A model generated the notes under the pieces. It saw only the letters and a program-made list of their open reading frames with translations, was not told the origin of the DNA and made no database searches. This document shows positions 62,037 through 64,000 of a DNA stretch of 64,000 bases, in pieces. Position 1 is the first letter of the stretch. Each line of letters opens with the position of its first letter. Source of the DNA: Neobacillus nitrireducens (GTDB taxonomy: Bacteria > Bacillota > Bacilli > Bacillales > Cytobacillaceae); assembly GCF_030915405.1 (NCBI RefSeq), contig NZ_CP133262.1, forward strand, positions 1,240,001 to 1,304,000, read 5' to 3'. The translations under genes and the position numbers were made by a program.

Positions 62037-63251
62037 TTATAATGCAACAGACATTTTTAAATGACCTTGAACCGGTATTCGATTAACGACTTCCTTTCCG
62101 ATTTCAATCGAAGCTGTTGCTGCAGGAGAAGGAGCATTACATACGTGAACACTGCTCTTCCCCAGAATAATATGGAAGTCATCAACCATGACCCCATCAT
62201 TTTTCAAAGCTTGTGCACGCACTCCCGCTGGAGCAGGAACTAAATCATCTGCTTGAATTTCAGGAATTAATTGCTGAAGGCTTTCAACAAATTTTGCTTT
62301 GCTTACAGAACGAACCATTTCATCAAGGCCCTCTTTCATAAATCCACTTGCAAGCTTCCAAAAGCCTGGATACCCCATTACTTCTGCAAAATCCTTTAGA
62401 TTGAAATCTGTCTTTTTGTAACCTTCGCGTTTAAAACTTAAGACTGCATTCGGCCCTGCATCTATTTCTCCGCTAATCATTCGTGTAAAGTGAACACCAA
62501 GGAATGGAAACTTAGGATTAGGGACCGGATAGATTAAGTGCTTAACAAGGTATCTTTTTTCTGGTTTTAATTTAAAATATTCGCCGCGAAAAGGCACAAT
62601 TTTCATATCTGTTTGGTATCCAGCAGCTTTTGCTACACGATCACTATGTAGACCTGCACAGTTGATAACTAGACGGGCTTTATACGTTTTTATATTCGTT
62701 TCAATCAACACTTCGCCTTTATTCTCATTTATTTTTTCCACTTTCGTTCCTAGCTTGATTTCACCTCCATGTTGCAAAATAATTTCGGAGAATTTTTCGC
62801 TCACTTGACGATAATTAACTATTCCTGCCATCGGGACACGAATCGCCCCCAACCCATTGACATGAGGTTCAATTTCCTTTAATTCTCCTTTGCTGATCTT
62901 TTGAATGGCCAATTCATTTTCAAGACCACGTGAAAATAAGTTCTCAAGATGCGGCAATTCTTCTTGCTTAGTGGCTACAATTACTTTACCGCAGATATCA
63001 TGTTCTATATCATGCTTTCGGCAAAATTCTATCATCGAACGGCTTCCCGCTTTAGCAAAACGCGCTTTAAAACTCCCCGGCTTATAATAAATCCCAGAAT
63101 GGATAACACCGCTGTTATGGCCTGTCTGATGATCCGCTACCACATTTTCCTTCTCTAGCACTAAAACTTTCGCATCCGGATAACGTTCATAAAGTGCCAT
63201 TCCCGTTGACAATCCCACAATTCCCCCACCGATTATCGCAAAATCATACAT
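62037..63251 (-). CDS. lhgO: L-2-hydroxyglutarate oxidase/dehydrogenase
   Basis: 404-aa FAD oxidoreductase that oxidises L-2-hydroxyglutarate to 2-oxoglutarate, passing electrons to quinones or oxygen. FAD Rossmann motif IGGGIVGLSTGM (about 7-18), HNSGVIHSGIYYKPGS, ADxNCAGLHSDRVA-like and the C-terminal GVRAQALKNDGVMVDDF identify LhgO/LhgD. The upstream site GAGGAG precedes the ATG. With glaH it converts glutarate to 2-oxoglutarate. It is the first gene of a DUF3870-containing operon. Confidence 0.94.
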   Translation of the reverse strand: MYDFAIIGGGIVGLSTGMALYERYPDAKVLVLEKENVVADHQTGHNSGVIHSGIYYKPGSFKARFAKAGSRSMIEFCRKHDIEHDICGKVIVATKQEELPHLENLFSRGLENELAIQKISKGELKEIEPHVNGLGAIRVPMAGIVNYRQVSEKFSEIILQHGGEIKLGTKVEKINENKGEVLIETNIKTYKARLVINCAGLHSDRVAKAAGYQTDMKIVPFRGEYFKLKPEKRYLVKHLIYPVPNPKFPFLGVHFTRMISGEIDAGPNAVLSFKREGYKKTDFNLKDFAEVMGYPGFWKLASGFMKEGLDEMVRSVSKAKFVESLQQLIPEIQADDLVPAPAGVRAQALKNDGVMVDDFHIILGKSSVHVCNAPSPAATASIEIGKEVVNRIPVQGHLKMSVAL

Positions 63252-63305
63252 ACTTTTCTCCTCAATTGTTGATTATTTTTTCTCTTTTCAAGACTTTTAA
63301 AAATA

Positions 63306-63340
63306 GCTTTTCCATCTGAGTGTATAGCAGATAGAAAAGC
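63306..63340 (-). terminator. terminator of partial permease gene
   Basis: GCTTTTCTATCTG/CAGATGGAAAAGC (minus strand, one G-U pair) form a 13-bp stem, followed by TATTTTT. It lies about 47 nt beyond the stop at 63387. Confidence 0.7.
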
Positions 63341-63386
63341 CAAATATTCTTCATAACAAATTTAATTAAAATGAACAGGTAATAGG

Positions 63387-64000
63387 CTATTCCCCTGAAG
63401 CTTGAGAAGTTGGTTTCGAGGGAACGGCTGTCTTACCTCTACGCAACATAAAGAAAGTGATAATAACAAATGCTGTAATTGCAAAGGTTGAGATAGTTGC
63501 ATGCGCCAATTCTTTTCCAGCGAAAAACATTGCAACTAATGTGACGATTAAAAGTAAGATGACCGCATAAGATAGATATGGAAATAGCCACATTTTGATC
63601 GGATAGTATTTACCTTTATCACGATTGCGCAAGCGGATATGTGACATGGCAATAATCAAATAGACTAGCAGGCAAATTGCACCTGCAGCATTCGCTATAA
63701 AACCAAATAAATCAATTTTTATATCCAGGAATTTTAAGATTACTGCCAAATACGCAAACAATGTACTAGCCCACACCGCTCGTACTGGTACACCACTTTT
63801 ACTTAATTTCGCAAAATATCTTGGGGCATCTCCTTCTAAGGCAAGAGAAAATAACATCCTTGAATTTGTGTAAAGAGCTGAATTTAAACATGAAAGCACT
63901 GAGGTTAACACAACAATCTGAACGATTGTGCCTGCATAAGGAATGCCAAGCGTGTCAAATATAGATGCGAATGGGTTTTGTAATTTAGCGGCATCAGATG
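63387..64000 (-). CDS. APC-family amino acid permease (partial, N-terminus beyond window)
   Basis: C-terminal ~200 residues of an APC permease; the frame is open to the window edge. TSVLSCLNSALYTNSRMLFSLA and GVPVRAVWASTLFAYLAV match GabP/AnsP-like transporters, and the basic tail RRGKTAVPSKP is cytoplasmic. In E. coli the csiD-lhgO-gabDTP operon ends with gabP, so a GABA/5-aminovalerate permease role is suggested by context. Confidence 0.85.
   Translation of the reverse strand, partial: SDAAKLQNPFASIFDTLGIPYAGTIVQIVVLTSVLSCLNSALYTNSRMLFSLALEGDAPRYFAKLSKSGVPVRAVWASTLFAYLAVILKFLDIKIDLFGFIANAAGAICLLVYLIIAMSHIRLRNRDKGKYYPIKMWLFPYLSYAVILLLIVTLVAMFFAGKELAHATISTFAITAFVIITFFMLRRGKTAVPSKPTSQASGE

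Overview
The window looks like a chromosomal segment of a low-GC, endospore-forming Bacillaceae bacterium (Bacillus/Neobacillus/Peribacillus-like). It carries a complete tricistronic gerA-type spore germination operon, a CwlJ/SleB-type spore cortex hydrolase homologue, strong AGGAGG-type ribosome binding sites and many Firmicute regulator types (LysR, MocR, PRD/BglG, sigma-54 activator). No rRNA, intact tRNA or CRISPR array was seen.

Region 1 (1-19.8 kb) is a catabolic island, almost all on the minus strand. It holds ETF (etfBA), biotin carboxylase, BCCP and a frameshifted carboxyltransferase, three SDR oxidoreductases, a cupin, a two-subunit CoA-transferase, an MFS transporter, a 50-aa CxxC protein, three paralogous TauD/TfdA-like dioxygenases, an esterase, an acyl-CoA synthetase and an embedded LysR regulator. 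Six copies of a 66-bp promoter/operator block, each starting with a -10 hexamer and ending in a distal dyad, precede its transcription units. This points to one LysR regulon for an unidentified organic acid or ester.

Region 2 (19.9-29 kb) holds a LysR/YeiH divergent pair, another LysR, the ger operon (A-B-C order), a relic XRE regulator, a VanY-type lipoprotein carboxypeptidase and a CwlJ-like hydrolase.

Region 3 (29-45.2 kb, all minus) is an amino-sugar/disaccharide locus. It has nagB, a GH4 6-phospho-glycosidase, lactose/cellobiose-type PTS IIA, IIB and IIC with an RDD membrane protein inserted, a 1428-aa secreted multidomain protein, a PRD-type activator, a SIS protein, a sugar nucleotidyltransferase, a GH170/DUF871 (MupG-like) protein and a BadF-type sugar kinase. 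A shared ~65-75-bp promoter block links the regulator gene and the kinase-led operon.

Region 4 (45.2-47.3 kb) is a mobile-element graveyard: a decayed large serine recombinase, imperfect direct repeats and the 3' half of a tRNA-Sec gene.

Region 5 (47.3-64 kb) encodes amine/5-aminovalerate/glutarate metabolism. A MocR regulator is divergent from gabT/gabD-like genes. A sigma-54 activator with an unusual C-terminal extension faces an operon for a heme-dependent oxidative N-demethylase (DUF3445 protein, DmmA-like, DmmB-like reductase, aldehyde dehydrogenase), followed by an APC permease with its own -24/-12 promoter. On the minus strand follow glutarate 2-hydroxylase (glaH/csiD), a DUF3870 protein, L-2-hydroxyglutarate oxidase (lhgO) and a partial APC permease. 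Together these suggest conversion of an N-methylated omega-amino acid or amine through glutarate to 2-oxoglutarate; this linkage is inference.
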